Below, piece after piece: positions 1-9,020 of a stretch of DNA of 53,574 nt. The notes below the pieces were generated by a model, which was given only the letters and a program-made list of their open reading frames with translations, was not told where the DNA came from and did not search any database. The position numbers were made by a program, and so were the translations under genes. Source of the stretch: Candidatus Bipolaricaulota bacterium (GTDB lineage: Bacteria > Bipolaricaulota > Bipolaricaulia > RBG-16-55-9); the NCBI GenBank assembly GCA_018609825.1, contig JAHEOA010000093.1:1-53574 (forward strand). The letters run 5' to 3'. The number at the start of each line of letters is the position of its first letter. Position 1 is the stretch's first letter.

Positions 1-1
1 C

Positions 2-589
2 ATCACGCTCGTCCTGGTTGTGCCGGCCGCCTATGCCTTGGCCCGCATGACGGGCCGTTGGGGCGAGAACCTCGGCATCGGCATCTTTCTGACGTACCTG
101 GTGCCGCCGACGCTGTTGTTCATCCCCTTCTCCAAAGTGATCGCCGCATTGGGCTTGCAGAACTCGCTCTGGTCGCTCGTGCTCGTCTACCCATCGTTCA
201 CCGTTCCGTTCTGCATGTGGCTATTGATGGGCTTTTTCAAGGGCATTCCCAAGGACATCGAGGAGCAGGCCATGATCGACGGGTATAGCCGAATCGGGGC
301 GTTCGTGCGCACGGTCTTGCCCCTGTCGTTGCCCGGCGTCCTGACCGTCGTCGTCTTCGCGTTCTCGCTGACATTCCACGAGTTCATCTATGCGCTTGTC
401 TTCGTCCAGGACTCGTCCCAGAAGATGATCAGCGTCGGCGTGCCGACCGAGCTGATCCGCGGCGACGTCTACCAGTGGCAGGCGCTGCTCGGCGGTGCGC
501 TGCTGGCCGGCATTCCCATCGCCGTGCTCTACAATCTGTTCATCGACCGCTTCGTGGCCGGCCTGATCGGCTTGGCCAAGGGATCTTAA
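2..589 (+). CDS. Sugar-type ABC transporter permease (MalG family), 5' end missing
   Basis: The gene runs in from the left edge; about 195 residues are visible. It is one of the two inner-membrane subunits of a binding-protein-dependent carbohydrate importer. Several hydrophobic spans are visible. The cytoplasmic EAA loop that docks on the ATPase is clear (EEQAMIDGYSRIG followed by LPLSLPG, around residues 90-115 of the visible part), which is diagnostic for the BPD_transp_1 fold. The protein ends with a short basic-hydrophobic tail and TAA, as MalG-type subunits do. It lies 27 bp upstream of mmsA on the same strand. MmsA/IolA acts at the end of inositol and valine degradation, so a polyol or inositol substrate is possible, but that is inference. 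The substrate cannot be read from a permease. Confidence 0.88.
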   Translation: MTLVLVVPAAYALARMTGRWGENLGIGIFLTYLVPPTLLFIPFSKVIAALGLQNSLWSLVLVYPSFTVPFCMWLLMGFFKGIPKDIEEQAMIDGYSRIGAFVRTVLPLSLPGVLTVVVFAFSLTFHEFIYALVFVQDSSQKMISVGVPTELIRGDVYQWQALLGGALLAGIPIAVLYNLFIDRFVAGLIGLAKGS

Positions 590-616
590 TCACCGAACAG
601 GCTCGGAGGAATGAAT

Positions 617-2074
617 ATGACGGCCTCGACCCCGCAGCTCGTTCGCTGCTACCTCAACGGCGAGTGGGTCAATTCCGACGCCACGCGTGGCCAAGACGTG
701 ATCAACCCGGCCACGGGCGAGACGCTTGCCAAGGTCCCCTTCTGCTCAGCCGATGACGTCAATACGGCTGTCGAGGCGGCACAAGCGTCATTTCCCCAAT
801 GGCGAGGCACGCCACCGATCGAGCGCATCCAGCCGCTCTTTCGACTGAAGCGTCTCGTCGAGGATCGCTTTGATCAATTGGCCGAAACGATCACTTTGGA
901 GAACGGCAAGACGCTGGCCGAGTCACGCGGTGAACTCCAGCGGACGATTGAAAACATCGAAGTTGCCACGGGGGCACCATCGTTGATGCAGGGGGCGGTG
1001 TTGGAGGACATCGCGCCCGGCATCGACGAAAGCGCCATTCGGCAGCCGTTGGGCGTCTTCGCCTGTATCGCGCCGTTCAACTTCCCCGCGATGATCCCGG
1101 CCTGGTTTGCACCGTACGCGCTCGCCACGGGCAACACCTACATCGTCAAACCCTCGGAGCAGACGCCGCTTACCCAGCAGCTGATGTTCGAGCTGATCGA
1201 CGAGGCCGGATTCCCGCCGGGCGTGGTCAATCTGGTGCATGGAGACAAGGCGACGGTCGACGCGCTGCTCGACCATCCCGACATTGCGGGGATCTCGTTT
1301 GTGGGGTCGACACCCGTGGCCCAGGCGGTTTATGAACGCGCGACCGCCAACGGAAAACGCGCACAATGTCACGGCGGCGCCAAGAATTTTCTGGTCATCA
1401 TGCCGGATGCCGATCTGGACGCGACCGTGGAGGCGGTCGCCAACTCCGCGTATGGCTGTGCCGGGCAGCGGTGTCTGGCCGGCAGCGCGGCTGTCACCGT
1501 CGGCGGTACCCATGACACTTTCCTCGATCGGCTATCAGACAACGCCCAGGCTATCCGGGTCGGGAACGGGCTGAATGAGGCAACCGACATGGGACCCGTC
1601 ATCTCGGACGCATCGAGACGCCGCATCCTGGACGCGCTGAGTCGGGGCGAGCGCGACGGAGTCCAATTCCGTCTTGACGGACGATCCTCTGTGCAAGAGG
1701 ACTCGGCTGGCTATTTCGTGGGGCCGACCGTCGTCGAGGGGGTCGATCCCGATTCGACTCTGGCCAACGAGGAGATCTTCGGGCCTGTGCTGACCACGTT
1801 GCATACGGACAGCTTGGACGAGGCACTAGAGGTCATTGAGCGAAACCCCTTCGGCAATGCGGCGTCGATCTTCACACAGGACGGCAGCGCCGCTCGCAAG
1901 TTCAAGCACCGCGTACCCTGCGGCAACGTCGGCATCAACGTGGGCGTCGCTGCGCCCATGGCGTTCTTCCCCTTTTCCGGCATGAAGGCGTCCTTCTTTG
2001 GCGACCTCCATGGCCAGGGGCGAGACGCCATCCGATTCTTCACCGATACCAAGGTCGTCATCGAGCGGTGGTGA
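617..2074 (+). CDS. mmsA: CoA-acylating (methyl)malonate-semialdehyde dehydrogenase
   Basis: Converts malonate or methylmalonate semialdehyde plus CoA and NAD+ to acetyl- or propionyl-CoA, the last step of myo-inositol and valine breakdown. The 485-residue protein is a full-length aldehyde dehydrogenase. The catalytic Cys is in GCAGQRC (C286). The family's usual general-base Glu motif (ELGGKN) is replaced by CHGGAKN, the signature of the CoA-dependent MmsA/IolA subgroup. APFNFPAMIP and EEIFGPVL are also present. An ATG also occurs at 611, but GGAGGA at 605-610 would be directly against it, whereas it lies 6 nt from the ATG at 617, so I chose 617. It probably forms an operon with the upstream permease. 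Subfamily call strong; physiological substrate inferred. Confidence 0.9.
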   Translation: MTASTPQLVRCYLNGEWVNSDATRGQDVINPATGETLAKVPFCSADDVNTAVEAAQASFPQWRGTPPIERIQPLFRLKRLVEDRFDQLAETITLENGKTLAESRGELQRTIENIEVATGAPSLMQGAVLEDIAPGIDESAIRQPLGVFACIAPFNFPAMIPAWFAPYALATGNTYIVKPSEQTPLTQQLMFELIDEAGFPPGVVNLVHGDKATVDALLDHPDIAGISFVGSTPVAQAVYERATANGKRAQCHGGAKNFLVIMPDADLDATVEAVANSAYGCAGQRCLAGSAAVTVGGTHDTFLDRLSDNAQAIRVGNGLNEATDMGPVISDASRRRILDALSRGERDGVQFRLDGRSSVQEDSAGYFVGPTVVEGVDPDSTLANEEIFGPVLTTLHTDSLDEALEVIERNPFGNAASIFTQDGSAARKFKHRVPCGNVGINVGVAAPMAFFPFSGMKASFFGDLHGQGRDAIRFFTDTKVVIERW

Positions 2075-2178
2075 CGGTCATCCTTGGACTCGGTCACTGA
2101 CACACGATCGGTACTGTCGGGCCTATCTCATGAGTCGTGCCGGGGACGCTGGAAGATATCAGAGTCTGCCCATCCAAG

Positions 2179-2208
2179 TTGATGGTCTCACTCGATATCC
2201 GCTACCAT
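2179..2208 (+). promoter_or_regulatory. Promoter of fabF, leaderless type
   Basis: TTGATG (2179-2184), 18 bp, TACCAT (2203-2208). Only 7 nt separate the -10 from the ATG at 2216 and no Shine-Dalgarno sequence is present, so the transcript should start at or within a base or two of the start codon. Confidence 0.6.
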
Positions 2209-2215
2209 TGGGCTC

Positions 2216-3472
2216 ATGATGGCTGAACCAACGGCGCGACGAGCGGTTCTCACCGGGATGGGGCCAGTAACGCCGATCGGCATCGGCAAGGACGTCTATT
2301 GGTCGGCACTTAAGGCGGGCAATTCGGGCGTCCAGCGCGTCGACGACCTCGTCGATCTCGAGGGCATCGAGGTCAAGATCGGCGCGCCCGTGCGGGATTT
2401 CGACGTGCTCGACTACATGGACAAAAAGCGGGCACGTCGACTGGGCCGCTCCACCCAGATGATTCTGGCCGCCACGCAACTGGCCCTGAACGACGCCTGT
2501 CTCAACCTCGAGGACACGGACCGAACCCGAGTCGGCGTCATGGTGGGCACGGGCATCGGCAACATCGAGGTGCTCATCAACACCCACGAGACGTTCCTCG
2601 ACAAGGGGCCCGGCCGGGTCAGCCCGTTCTTCGTGCCCATGTTCATGCCGAACGCCTCCGCCGGGGAGATCTCCATCGAGTTCGGCCTCAGCGGGCCGAA
2701 CGTCGGCACGGTGTCCGCCTGCGCCAGCTCCAACCACGCCATCGGCATGGCGTCGGATCTGATCCGGATGGGCTACGCCGACGTCATGATCGCCGGCGGA
2801 GCCGAGGCCGTGATGCACCCGCTCAACTACGCGGGATTCGATCAGGCTCGGGCCATCTCGCGACGCAACGACGAGCCCGAGCGGGCCTCGCGTCCCTTTG
2901 ACGCAGAGCGCGACGGCTTCATCATCGGCGAGGGCGCCGGCATCGTGATTCTGGAGTCCGAGGAGCACGCACGCCGACGCGACGGACGGCCCTACGCGGA
3001 GCTGGCCGCTCAGGGCATGACCGCCGACGCGCACCACATCACCGCGCCCGATCCCGAAGGAACGGGCGGACGACGCGCCATGGAGATGGCCCTGGAACGG
3101 GCCGGGATCGGCCTCGACGAGGTCGACTACGTCAACGCTCACGGCACGGCCACACAGTTGGGCGACATTGCGGAGACCAAGGCCATCAAGACGCTCTTCG
3201 GCGATCGAGCGTACCGGATTCCCGTCAGCTCAACGAAGTCACAAGTCGGTCACGTGCTCGGCGGGGCAGGCGCCGTGGAGGCCATCGCCACGCTGATGGG
3301 GTTCGCGGAAGGGATGCTACCGCCGACGACCAACCTGGACCATCCCGACCCGGACTGCGACTTGGACTACGTTCCCAACGAGACGCGCGCGGCCCAGATC
3401 GGGGTGGCGCTGTCCAACTCCTTCGGCTTCGGCGGCCACAACTCAACGCTCGCCTTCCGGGCGATCGACTGA
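2216..3472 (+). CDS. fabF: Beta-ketoacyl-ACP synthase II
   Basis: Condenses malonyl-ACP with acyl-ACP in cytoplasmic fatty-acid elongation. The 418-residue protein has the complete Cys-His-His triad of the KAS I/II type: C169 in [11 protein letters not shown]309 in [11 protein letters not shown] and H346 in [12 protein letters not shown]. The C-terminal glycine-rich NSFGFGGHN motif is also present, and the length is that of FabF. Two adjacent ATGs (2216, 2219) could start it; no ribosome-binding site is visible and the promoter places the transcript end there. It is a single gene here: no acpP or fabG is adjacent, unlike the common fab cluster. It converges with the arginine decarboxylase gene 31 bp downstream. 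Confidence 0.95.
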   Translation: MMAEPTARRAVLTGMGPVTPIGIGKDVYWSALKAGNSGVQRVDDLVDLEGIEVKIGAPVRDFDVLDYMDKKRARRLGRSTQMILAATQLALNDACLNLEDTDRTRVGVMVGTGIGNIEVLINTHETFLDKGPGRVSPFFVPMFMPNASAGEISIEFGLSGPNVGTVSACASSNHAIGMASDLIRMGYADVMIAGGAEAVMHPLNYAGFDQARAISRRNDEPERASRPFDAERDGFIIGEGAGIVILESEEHARRRDGRPYAELAAQGMTADAHHITAPDPEGTGGRRAMEMALERAGIGLDEVDYVNAHGTATQLGDIAETKAIKTLFGDRAYRIPVSSTKSQVGHVLGGAGAVEAIATLMGFAEGMLPPTTNLDHPDPDCDLDYVPNETRAAQIGVALSNSFGFGGHNSTLAFRAID

Positions 3473-3503
3473 TCGCCATACGCAGTCCGACGATGGCTCC
3501 GGG

Positions 3504-4088
3504 CTACTCGCGTTCGCCAAAGAGAAAGACGGCCGACGCCACAACCGTGGTGTAGCCGCTTCGGCCGCCCTCGACGATCGCCGTCTGGGTCGTGTTCATC
3601 GTCCGGACGATCTTGCCGTCGTCGCTCATCTTCCAGAGCTGAGCCTTTTCATCCCAGGTGAGGTCGTCGTCGACCTCGATGCCGAGCGTGGAGGCGAGCA
3701 TCGACGCCGCCAGGTCTTCGGCGTATTCGCCGGCCTCTTCCTCGTTCTGGCCGAAGGCATGGTGCTCGCTCAGATAGCCGTACGTGGCCGTGTCGGCCGG
3801 CTCGGCGCAGCCGATGGAGGCGGCCAGGCGCCGCCGCGGCTCGTTGCTGGCACAGCGAGCCATCACACAGTAGGCGATCTGGCCCGGCCAGAGCTCCTCC
3901 AAGCCCTCCTCGGGCTCGACGATCCGGCACTTGGGCGGCAGGATGCTGGAGACGTGCACGAGGTTGTACTTTTCGATCCCCGCGTCGCGCAGGGCCAGCT
4001 CGAACGAGCGCAGCTCCTCGCGATGTTGGCCGACGCCTCGGGTGAAGAAGACGCGGCGGGGCACGTAGTACGTCGATTGGGTCGTCAT
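3504..4088 (-). CDS. Pyruvoyl-dependent arginine decarboxylase
   Basis: Decarboxylates arginine to agmatine using a pyruvoyl group made by self-cleavage, not PLP. The 194-residue product has the family's cleavage region [13 protein letters not shown]48, just before Ile, is the expected pyruvoyl precursor. The conserved acidic residue in MARCASNEP (E83) matches the catalytic Glu, and the C-terminal [23 protein letters not shown] block is typical of PvlArgDC. The start at 4088 is set by AGGAGGT (4093-4099). The reading frame stays open further upstream, but that stretch lies inside speB. It overlaps the speB stop by 4 bp (ATGA), so translation is probably coupled and the two enzymes act in sequence. 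Common in archaea and chlamydiae, less so in other bacteria. Confidence 0.92.
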   Translation of the reverse strand: MTTQSTYYVPRRVFFTRGVGQHREELRSFELALRDAGIEKYNLVHVSSILPPKCRIVEPEEGLEELWPGQIAYCVMARCASNEPRRRLAASIGCAEPADTATYGYLSEHHAFGQNEEEAGEYAEDLAASMLASTLGIEVDDDLTWDEKAQLWKMSDDGKIVRTMNTTQTAIVEGGRSGYTTVVASAVFLFGERE

Positions 4089-5005
4089 GGGGCACCTCCT
4101 CTGGGTCCCGAAACAGTCATCGGGTAGCCGATCAGCTTGTAGACGAGCTTGGCGGTCAGCACGTCCGGGGCCGTCATGTCCGAAATCGGGGCCAATTCCA
4201 CGACGTCGGCGCCGATCACGTCGCACGCCGAACAGAGTCGACGGAGTAGCGCCAGCGTCTGGGGCCAGGTCAACCCGCCCGGCTCGGGGGTCCCCGTGGC
4301 CGGCATGATGCTGGGATCGAGCGCGTCGACGTCGAACGTCAGATAGACGGGCCGCTCAATGGCATCGATCGCTCGGTTGGCTGCGTCGAGACCGTGCCAG
4401 AGCTCGCGCGCGTACACCGTCGTGGCATCCTCCGGATGGTCTCTCAGCCAGTCGGCTTCGATCTGGGATAGACTGCGAATCCCAATCTGCACGAGCTTTG
4501 CGCCCATCTCGACCGCTCGTCGGGCCACGCAGGCGTGGCTGTATGGGGTGCTCTGGTATGCATCGCGCAGATCCGTGTGGGCGTCGATTTGGACCAGCGT
4601 CAGTTCGGGATGGTGCTGCAGAGCCGCCCGGAGAGCACCGATCGTGAGCGAGTGGTCCCCGCCGAGCATGATCGGAAATCGTCCGTCTTCCAAGGGTGCC
4701 GTCATTTCGGCCTCGACCCGTTCGGCCATCGCCCCCGGGCCGCCGGCGTGGGGTTCGACGGGTGCCCGAGTGTGGATCCCCACGTTGCAGGGCTCGTGGG
4801 CCAGTTCGTCGTCGAACAGTTCGATCTCGCGCGAGGCGTCCAGGATGGCTTGGGGGCCGAAGCGGGCGCCGACGCCGTAGGAGGCGGCCCCGTCGTAGGG
4901 AACGGGAACGACGACGAAGCGCGCTCGGTCGGGATCCGAAAGCTCCGCTTGCAGGCCAAGAAAGTTGGGCGGCCCGGCCCAGGCGTCGTCGACGAGTCCG
5001 TGCAT
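4085..5005 (-). CDS. speB: Agmatinase (agmatine ureohydrolase)
   Basis: Hydrolyses agmatine to putrescine and urea with a binuclear manganese centre. The 306-residue protein of the ureohydrolase (arginase) fold shows all metal-binding motifs: GGDHS, DAHTD, SHAC and DVDALDPS, in the family order. Arginase and formiminoglutamase share the fold; agmatinase is preferred because the next gene, overlapping by 4 bp, makes agmatine. TAGACT on the minus strand ends 6 nt before the ATG and there is no Shine-Dalgarno site, so the mRNA is probably leaderless. With the deoxyhypusine-synthase homologue at 13.8 kb it would supply a polyamine route from arginine. Confidence 0.93.
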   Translation of the reverse strand: MHGLVDDAWAGPPNFLGLQAELSDPDRARFVVVPVPYDGAASYGVGARFGPQAILDASREIELFDDELAHEPCNVGIHTRAPVEPHAGGPGAMAERVEAEMTAPLEDGRFPIMLGGDHSLTIGALRAALQHHPELTLVQIDAHTDLRDAYQSTPYSHACVARRAVEMGAKLVQIGIRSLSQIEADWLRDHPEDATTVYARELWHGLDAANRAIDAIERPVYLTFDVDALDPSIMPATGTPEPGGLTWPQTLALLRRLCSACDVIGADVVELAPISDMTAPDVLTAKLVYKLIGYPMTVSGPRGGAP

Positions 5006-5011
5006 GGGTCA

Positions 5012-5017
5012 AGTCTA
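5012..5017 (-). promoter_or_regulatory. -10 box of speB, leaderless type
   Basis: TAGACT read on the minus strand, 6 nt before the ATG at 5005. The same hexamer occupies the same place in front of dtd. No clear -35 box was picked out. Confidence 0.5.
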
Positions 5018-5055
5018 GCACGCACAAGGCCCGGCGCAACGCGGCGGAGCCCCTG

Positions 5056-7518
5056 TTACGTGCCCACGCCGCGCACCTGGGCCGCCAGCTCAGCTTCCAA
5101 TGCGCCTTGGATGCGCCCGTGGACCTCCTGCGCCTCCTCGTCGGTCAGCGTCCGCTCCTCGGCCTGATAGAGCAGCGAATACGCCAGGCTCCGCTTGCCT
5201 TCGGGGATCGACTCGCCCGTGTAGACGTCGAAGAGCCGCACGTCGCGCAACAGCTCGCCGCCGCGGTCGCGGATGAGCGCCTCGATCCGATCGGCGGGAA
5301 TATCGACGTCGACGACGATCGCCAGATCCTGTCGGATGCCGGGGAAGTGCGGGATCGGATCGTAGGTCTCCTGGGCCACGACGTGCTCCAGGAGGTGCTC
5401 CAAATCGAGTTCGGCTACGTAGGCTCGGCCCTCGATCTCGAAGGCATCCGCCACGCGGGGATGGACCTCGCCCAACTGGCCAACGGAGACGTCGTCGACG
5501 GTCACATCCGCCGTGCGCCCGGGATGGAACGCCGCCGCATCGCTTGGCCGGAACGCGACGTGCGGGATGTTGAGGTGCGCCAAGAGCGCCTCCACGATTC
5601 CCTTGAGGTCGTAGAAGTCGACGTGCTCGTCCCCTGCGGCCCAGGAGTCGAGTTCGCGACGACCCGCCAGCGCGATGCCGAGGCGTCGTGGCTCCTCGGG
5701 CAGATCCGCATGGTCGACGGGCAGATAGACCCGGCCCGCTTCAAAGAGCGCCATGCGATCGTGGTGGCGCTGGTTCTCGGCCACGGTCGCCAACAGACCG
5801 TCGATCAGCGAGCGGCGCATGTGGGTGCGCTCCGAGGAAATGGGGTTCGCCAGCTCGATGTAGGGCTCGTCCGGCAGGGTCCCGTCGGGATGGAGCTTGG
5901 CCACGCGGTCGAGGCTCGTCAGCCGATAGGTGATCGTCTCGGTCAGGCCGCAGCCCGTCAGAATATCGCGGACGCGCTCCTCCCCCTCGAGCTTCGGATG
6001 GCGGTACTGCGGCGGCAGCGCCTCACGCATGCGCGTGCTCGGCAGCTGATCATACCCGACGGCGCGACCGACCTCCTCGATCAGGTCGGCCGGAATGCCC
6101 ACATCGAGGCGATAGTAGGGAGCCTCGACGGTCAGTTTCCCGTTCTGGCGCTGGCAGTTGAACTCCAGCTTCTCCAAGGATCGAATGATCTCGTCGTCGC
6201 TGAGATCCATGCCGAGCAGCCGGTTGACGTCGCGCGGATCCAAGTCAATGACGGTCGGCGCCGGCGGCGCCGGATAGGCATCCACAAGGCCCACGGCGAT
6301 CCTGCCGCCCGCCAGCGTCCGCATCAGCTCCGCAGCCCGGCGGTTGCCGCGTTCGGCCAACTGCGGGGGGACGCCGCGGCTGAACCGATGCGAGGCCTCA
6401 CTGGGCAGCCCGAGCGCCTGCGACGTGCGCCGGTTGTTGATCGCCTCGAAGCTGGCCGACTCCAACAGGATGTTCTTTGTCGCTTCGGTCACTTCGGTAT
6501 TGGCTCCGCCCATGACGCCCGCAATCGCAATCGGGCCGGCCTCGTCGGCGATGACGAGCATGTCGTCGGTCAGCTCGCGCTCGACCTCGTCCAACGTCGT
6601 CAGCCGCTCGCCCGCTCGGGCGCGACGCACGATGACCGTCGGCGTGTCGCCGTCGGCCCGCTCGACGAGCTTGTCGTAGTCGAAGGCGTGCAGCGGTTGG
6701 CCCCATTCGAGCATGACGTAGTTGGTAATATCCACCGTGAGGCTCAAGGGGCGGACGCCGCTTTTCAGCAGTCGATTCCGCATCCAGAACGGCGTCGGGC
6801 GATGCTCGACGTTCTGGACGATCGCCGCCGTGTAGCGCGGACACAGATCGGGATCGTCGATGCGGACCTCGGCCACGTCCTGCGCCGCCGGTCCTTCCGC
6901 CTGCCACGTCGGCTCGTCGATCGTCAGCATCCCGTCGGTGAGCGCCGCCGCCTCGCGGGCTACCCCGATCATCGACAGGCAGCGCCCCAGATTGGGGGTG
7001 AGCTCGAACTCCAGAATCTCGTCCGCCAGATGGTCCCTCAGGGGCGTTCCGACGGGCGCGTTGTCGTCCAACATGAGCACGCCCTCGTGACGCTCGGAGA
7101 GCCCGAGCTCGTACTCGGAGCAGATGACGCCGTTCGACGCGGCCCCGCGCAGTTCCGTCGCCTTGACGTCCATGAACTCGGCTTCCTCGTCATAGGCGTG
7201 CCGAATGCGCGCACCGGGCAACGCCACGGCGACCTTCACATCAGCGGTTCCAATGGGAAGGTTCGGGGCCCCGTGGACGACCTGGCGCGTCCCGCCTTCG
7301 CCGACGTCAACATGGGCCACGAACAGTCGATCGGCGTTCGGATGGGCCTCCACGCGATCGACGCGGCCGACGACGTGGTCGGCCCAGGTCAGGCCCTCCG
7401 GCGGCAGCGTCTCGCGGCCTTCGAGCTCGATGCCCGCGAGCGTCAGCCGATGGGCCAACTCGTCCGTCGACGCCGACGTTTGAACGTATCGGTCAAGCCA
7501 GCTCGTGGAAACGCGCAT
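5056..7518 (-). CDS. pheT: Phenylalanyl-tRNA synthetase beta subunit
   Basis: Beta subunit of the cytoplasmic alpha2-beta2 PheRS; it binds tRNA-Phe and edits mischarged tyrosine. The 820-residue protein has the bacterial layout: N-terminal segment, EMAP/OB-type tRNA-binding domain (about 45-160), B3/B4 editing domain (about 210-390), B5 domain (about 400-480), a catalytic-like core, and the C-terminal anticodon-binding FDX-ACB domain (about 725-820, beginning near PHFPGIRQDLAIVVD). Length is normal. It is the last gene of the pheS / zinc-finger / pheT operon, with 3 bp between it and the zinc-finger gene. The start codon is ATG at 7518. Confidence 0.97.
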   Translation of the reverse strand: MRVSTSWLDRYVQTSASTDELAHRLTLAGIELEGRETLPPEGLTWADHVVGRVDRVEAHPNADRLFVAHVDVGEGGTRQVVHGAPNLPIGTADVKVAVALPGARIRHAYDEEAEFMDVKATELRGAASNGVICSEYELGLSERHEGVLMLDDNAPVGTPLRDHLADEILEFELTPNLGRCLSMIGVAREAAALTDGMLTIDEPTWQAEGPAAQDVAEVRIDDPDLCPRYTAAIVQNVEHRPTPFWMRNRLLKSGVRPLSLTVDITNYVMLEWGQPLHAFDYDKLVERADGDTPTVIVRRARAGERLTTLDEVERELTDDMLVIADEAGPIAIAGVMGGANTEVTEATKNILLESASFEAINNRRTSQALGLPSEASHRFSRGVPPQLAERGNRRAAELMRTLAGGRIAVGLVDAYPAPPAPTVIDLDPRDVNRLLGMDLSDDEIIRSLEKLEFNCQRQNGKLTVEAPYYRLDVGIPADLIEEVGRAVGYDQLPSTRMREALPPQYRHPKLEGEERVRDILTGCGLTETITYRLTSLDRVAKLHPDGTLPDEPYIELANPISSERTHMRRSLIDGLLATVAENQRHHDRMALFEAGRVYLPVDHADLPEEPRRLGIALAGRRELDSWAAGDEHVDFYDLKGIVEALLAHLNIPHVAFRPSDAAAFHPGRTADVTVDDVSVGQLGEVHPRVADAFEIEGRAYVAELDLEHLLEHVVAQETYDPIPHFPGIRQDLAIVVDVDIPADRIEALIRDRGGELLRDVRLFDVYTGESIPEGKRSLAYSLLYQAEERTLTDEEAQEVHGRIQGALEAELAAQVRGVGT

Positions 7519-7521
7519 GGC

Positions 7522-7725
7522 TCAGCCCTCGTCGCCGTCCTCGGGCTCGGCCTCAATGTCGGCGGCCCGCCCGGACCCGCCGCAGGCCGGGCACTCGCCC
7601 GTGCCTTGGCACTCGTAGCAGCGCTCCGCGCCCTGGCCGGCGTGATGCAGGATCTGACCGCGGCCTTGGCACTCCCGGCACTCGCCTTTGCCCTTACAGA
7701 CCGGACACTTCTCCTCAGATGCCAT
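7522..7725 (-). CDS. Small stand-alone DnaJ-type zinc-finger protein
   Basis: A 67-residue protein encoded between pheS and pheT. It has four CxxCxGxG-type motifs in two pairs: CPVCKGKG with CRECQGRG, then CYECQGTG with CPACGGSG, followed by an acidic tail (AEPEDGDEG). This is the cysteine-rich zinc-binding module of DnaJ/Hsp40 without a J domain. Eight cysteines should bind two zinc ions. GGGAGGA sits just upstream of the ATG, with 14 bp to the pheS stop and 3 bp to the pheT start, so it is translated as part of the operon. PheS itself carries a CxxC...CxxC insert of similar style. A role in PheRS assembly or zinc delivery is a guess; the motif count and operon position are certain. Confidence 0.85.
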   Translation of the reverse strand: MASEEKCPVCKGKGECRECQGRGQILHHAGQGAERCYECQGTGECPACGGSGRAADIEAEPEDGDEG

Positions 7726-7739
7726 CTGCAATCCTCCCC

Positions 7740-8786
7740 TCAACCGAACTGTTCCAGGAACCGAAGGTCGTTGCCCCAGAACAGCCGAATGTCCTCGATC
7801 CCGTGGCGCAACATCGCGATGCGCTCCGGACCGAGGCCGAACGCGAACCCGCTGAAGGCGTCGGGATCGTAACCTCCGTTCTCCAGCACCGTGGGATGGA
7901 CCATGCCGGCCCCCAGGATCTCCAACCAGCCCGTGTGCTTGCACACACGGCAGCCGGAGCCGTCACACAGAATGCAGCGAATATCGAGCTCCACACTCGG
8001 TTCCGTAAACGGGAAGTAGCTGCCGCGCAAGCGCGTGTCGGTCGCCCCGAACATCTGGCGGGCGAACTCCGCGAGCGTCCCCTTGAGATCCGCCATGGTG
8101 ATGTGCTCGCCGACGGCCAGCCCCTCGACCTGGTTGAACTGGATCTCCGAGCGCGGCGTGATCTGCTCGTAGCGATAGCACATCCCCGGAAGCACGACCC
8201 GGATCGGTTCGGGGCAGCGCTCGCGCATCACGCGAATCTGGCCGGGACTCGTCTGGGTTCTCAAGATCACGCCCGGCTCGGTGGTGTAGAACGTGCTCTG
8301 CATGTCGCGGGCCGGGTGATCGAGCGGGATGTTGAGCAGTTGGAAGTTATACGCGTCGGTCTCGACGTCCGGGCTCTCGTAGACCTCGAAGCCCATCTGG
8401 CCGAAGACGTCGCAGACCTCCCGAAGCGTACGCGTGCTGACGTGGAGACGGCCGAGCTGCGCGGGCCGCCCCGGGAGCGTCACGTCGACGCGCTCGGTCT
8501 GGAGCTGGCGCTCGAGCTCCTGGGCCTCCAGTTGATCGATGCGCGACTGGAGCACGGCTTCGAGTTCCTGTTTGAGCCCGTTGAGGAGTTGGCCCGCTTG
8601 CGGCTTCTCGTCAGCCTCGAGCTCGCCCAGGCGCTGGAAGAGCGCGGTCACCTTGCCCTTGCGCCCGAGATACTCGACGCGCGCGGCCTCGCAGTCGTCC
8701 AGGGTCTCGCACGCAGCGAGCGCCGCCAGACCCTCCTGGCGCAGGTCCTCAACCGTGGTCTCTAGATCGGCGATCGTGGTGCTCAT
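7740..8786 (-). CDS. pheS: Phenylalanyl-tRNA synthetase alpha subunit
   Basis: Catalytic subunit of PheRS, charging tRNA-Phe with phenylalanine in the cytoplasm. The 348-residue class II synthetase has a helical N-terminus (about 1-85), motif 2 around PGMCYRYEQITPRSEIQFNQVEG and motif 3 GLGPERIAMLRHGIEDIR near the C-terminus. A CILCDGSGCRVC insert before GWLEILGAGMVHP is a zinc-knuckle-like element also seen in many other bacterial PheS proteins. I chose the ATG at 8786: GGGAG at 8795-8799 is 8 nt upstream. A TTG two codons earlier is less well placed. First gene of the pheS-zinc finger-pheT operon, behind a roughly 200-nt leader. Confidence 0.96.
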   Translation of the reverse strand: MSTTIADLETTVEDLRQEGLAALAACETLDDCEAARVEYLGRKGKVTALFQRLGELEADEKPQAGQLLNGLKQELEAVLQSRIDQLEAQELERQLQTERVDVTLPGRPAQLGRLHVSTRTLREVCDVFGQMGFEVYESPDVETDAYNFQLLNIPLDHPARDMQSTFYTTEPGVILRTQTSPGQIRVMRERCPEPIRVVLPGMCYRYEQITPRSEIQFNQVEGLAVGEHITMADLKGTLAEFARQMFGATDTRLRGSYFPFTEPSVELDIRCILCDGSGCRVCKHTGWLEILGAGMVHPTVLENGGYDPDAFSGFAFGLGPERIAMLRHGIEDIRLFWGNDLRFLEQFG

Positions 8787-8989
8787 CGACAAACTCCCTG
8801 AAATCCGAGTATCCCCCGATTATCAACGGGGATTGTTGGGTCTGGGTTCCTGTTCGGACGGTCAGCGGTGAGTGCACATGCCCCCTTAGGGGGCAAAAAA
8901 CGGGAGGAAGGACCGGGCTGGCCCCCAGCCCATCACGACGGCACGACGTCCGCTATCGTTCGTCTGTCCGTCCATGACGGGCAATGCTA
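8787..8989 (-). promoter_or_regulatory. Long structured leader of the pheS operon
   Basis: A -10-like TAGCAT (8984-8989, minus strand) lies nearly 200 nt before the pheS start. The transcribed stretch can form three short hairpins: GGCTGG/CCAGCC (8916-8930), GCCCCC/GGGGGC with a 3-nt loop (8880-8894), and ATCCCC/GGGGAT (about 8811-8833), the last just upstream of the ribosome-binding site. Six U's (8895-8900) follow the first hairpin at a distance and precede the second. pheST operons are often controlled by attenuation or T-boxes. I do not see the T-box core motifs or a Phe-rich leader peptide, so the mechanism is open. Confidence 0.4.
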
Positions 8990-9020
8990 GCATGGGGAGC
9001 CAGCCCCAGTCAACCGACGA

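Noticed and set aside
4696..7872. A 1058-codon open frame on the + strand opposite pheT and pheS
   Set aside because: It is antisense to clearly identified genes; long antisense frames are common at this GC content and its translation is Arg/Gly/Val-rich with no family.
8787..8989. T-box riboswitch upstream of pheS
   Set aside because: The conserved T-box and specifier-loop motifs are not visible; only generic hairpins are.
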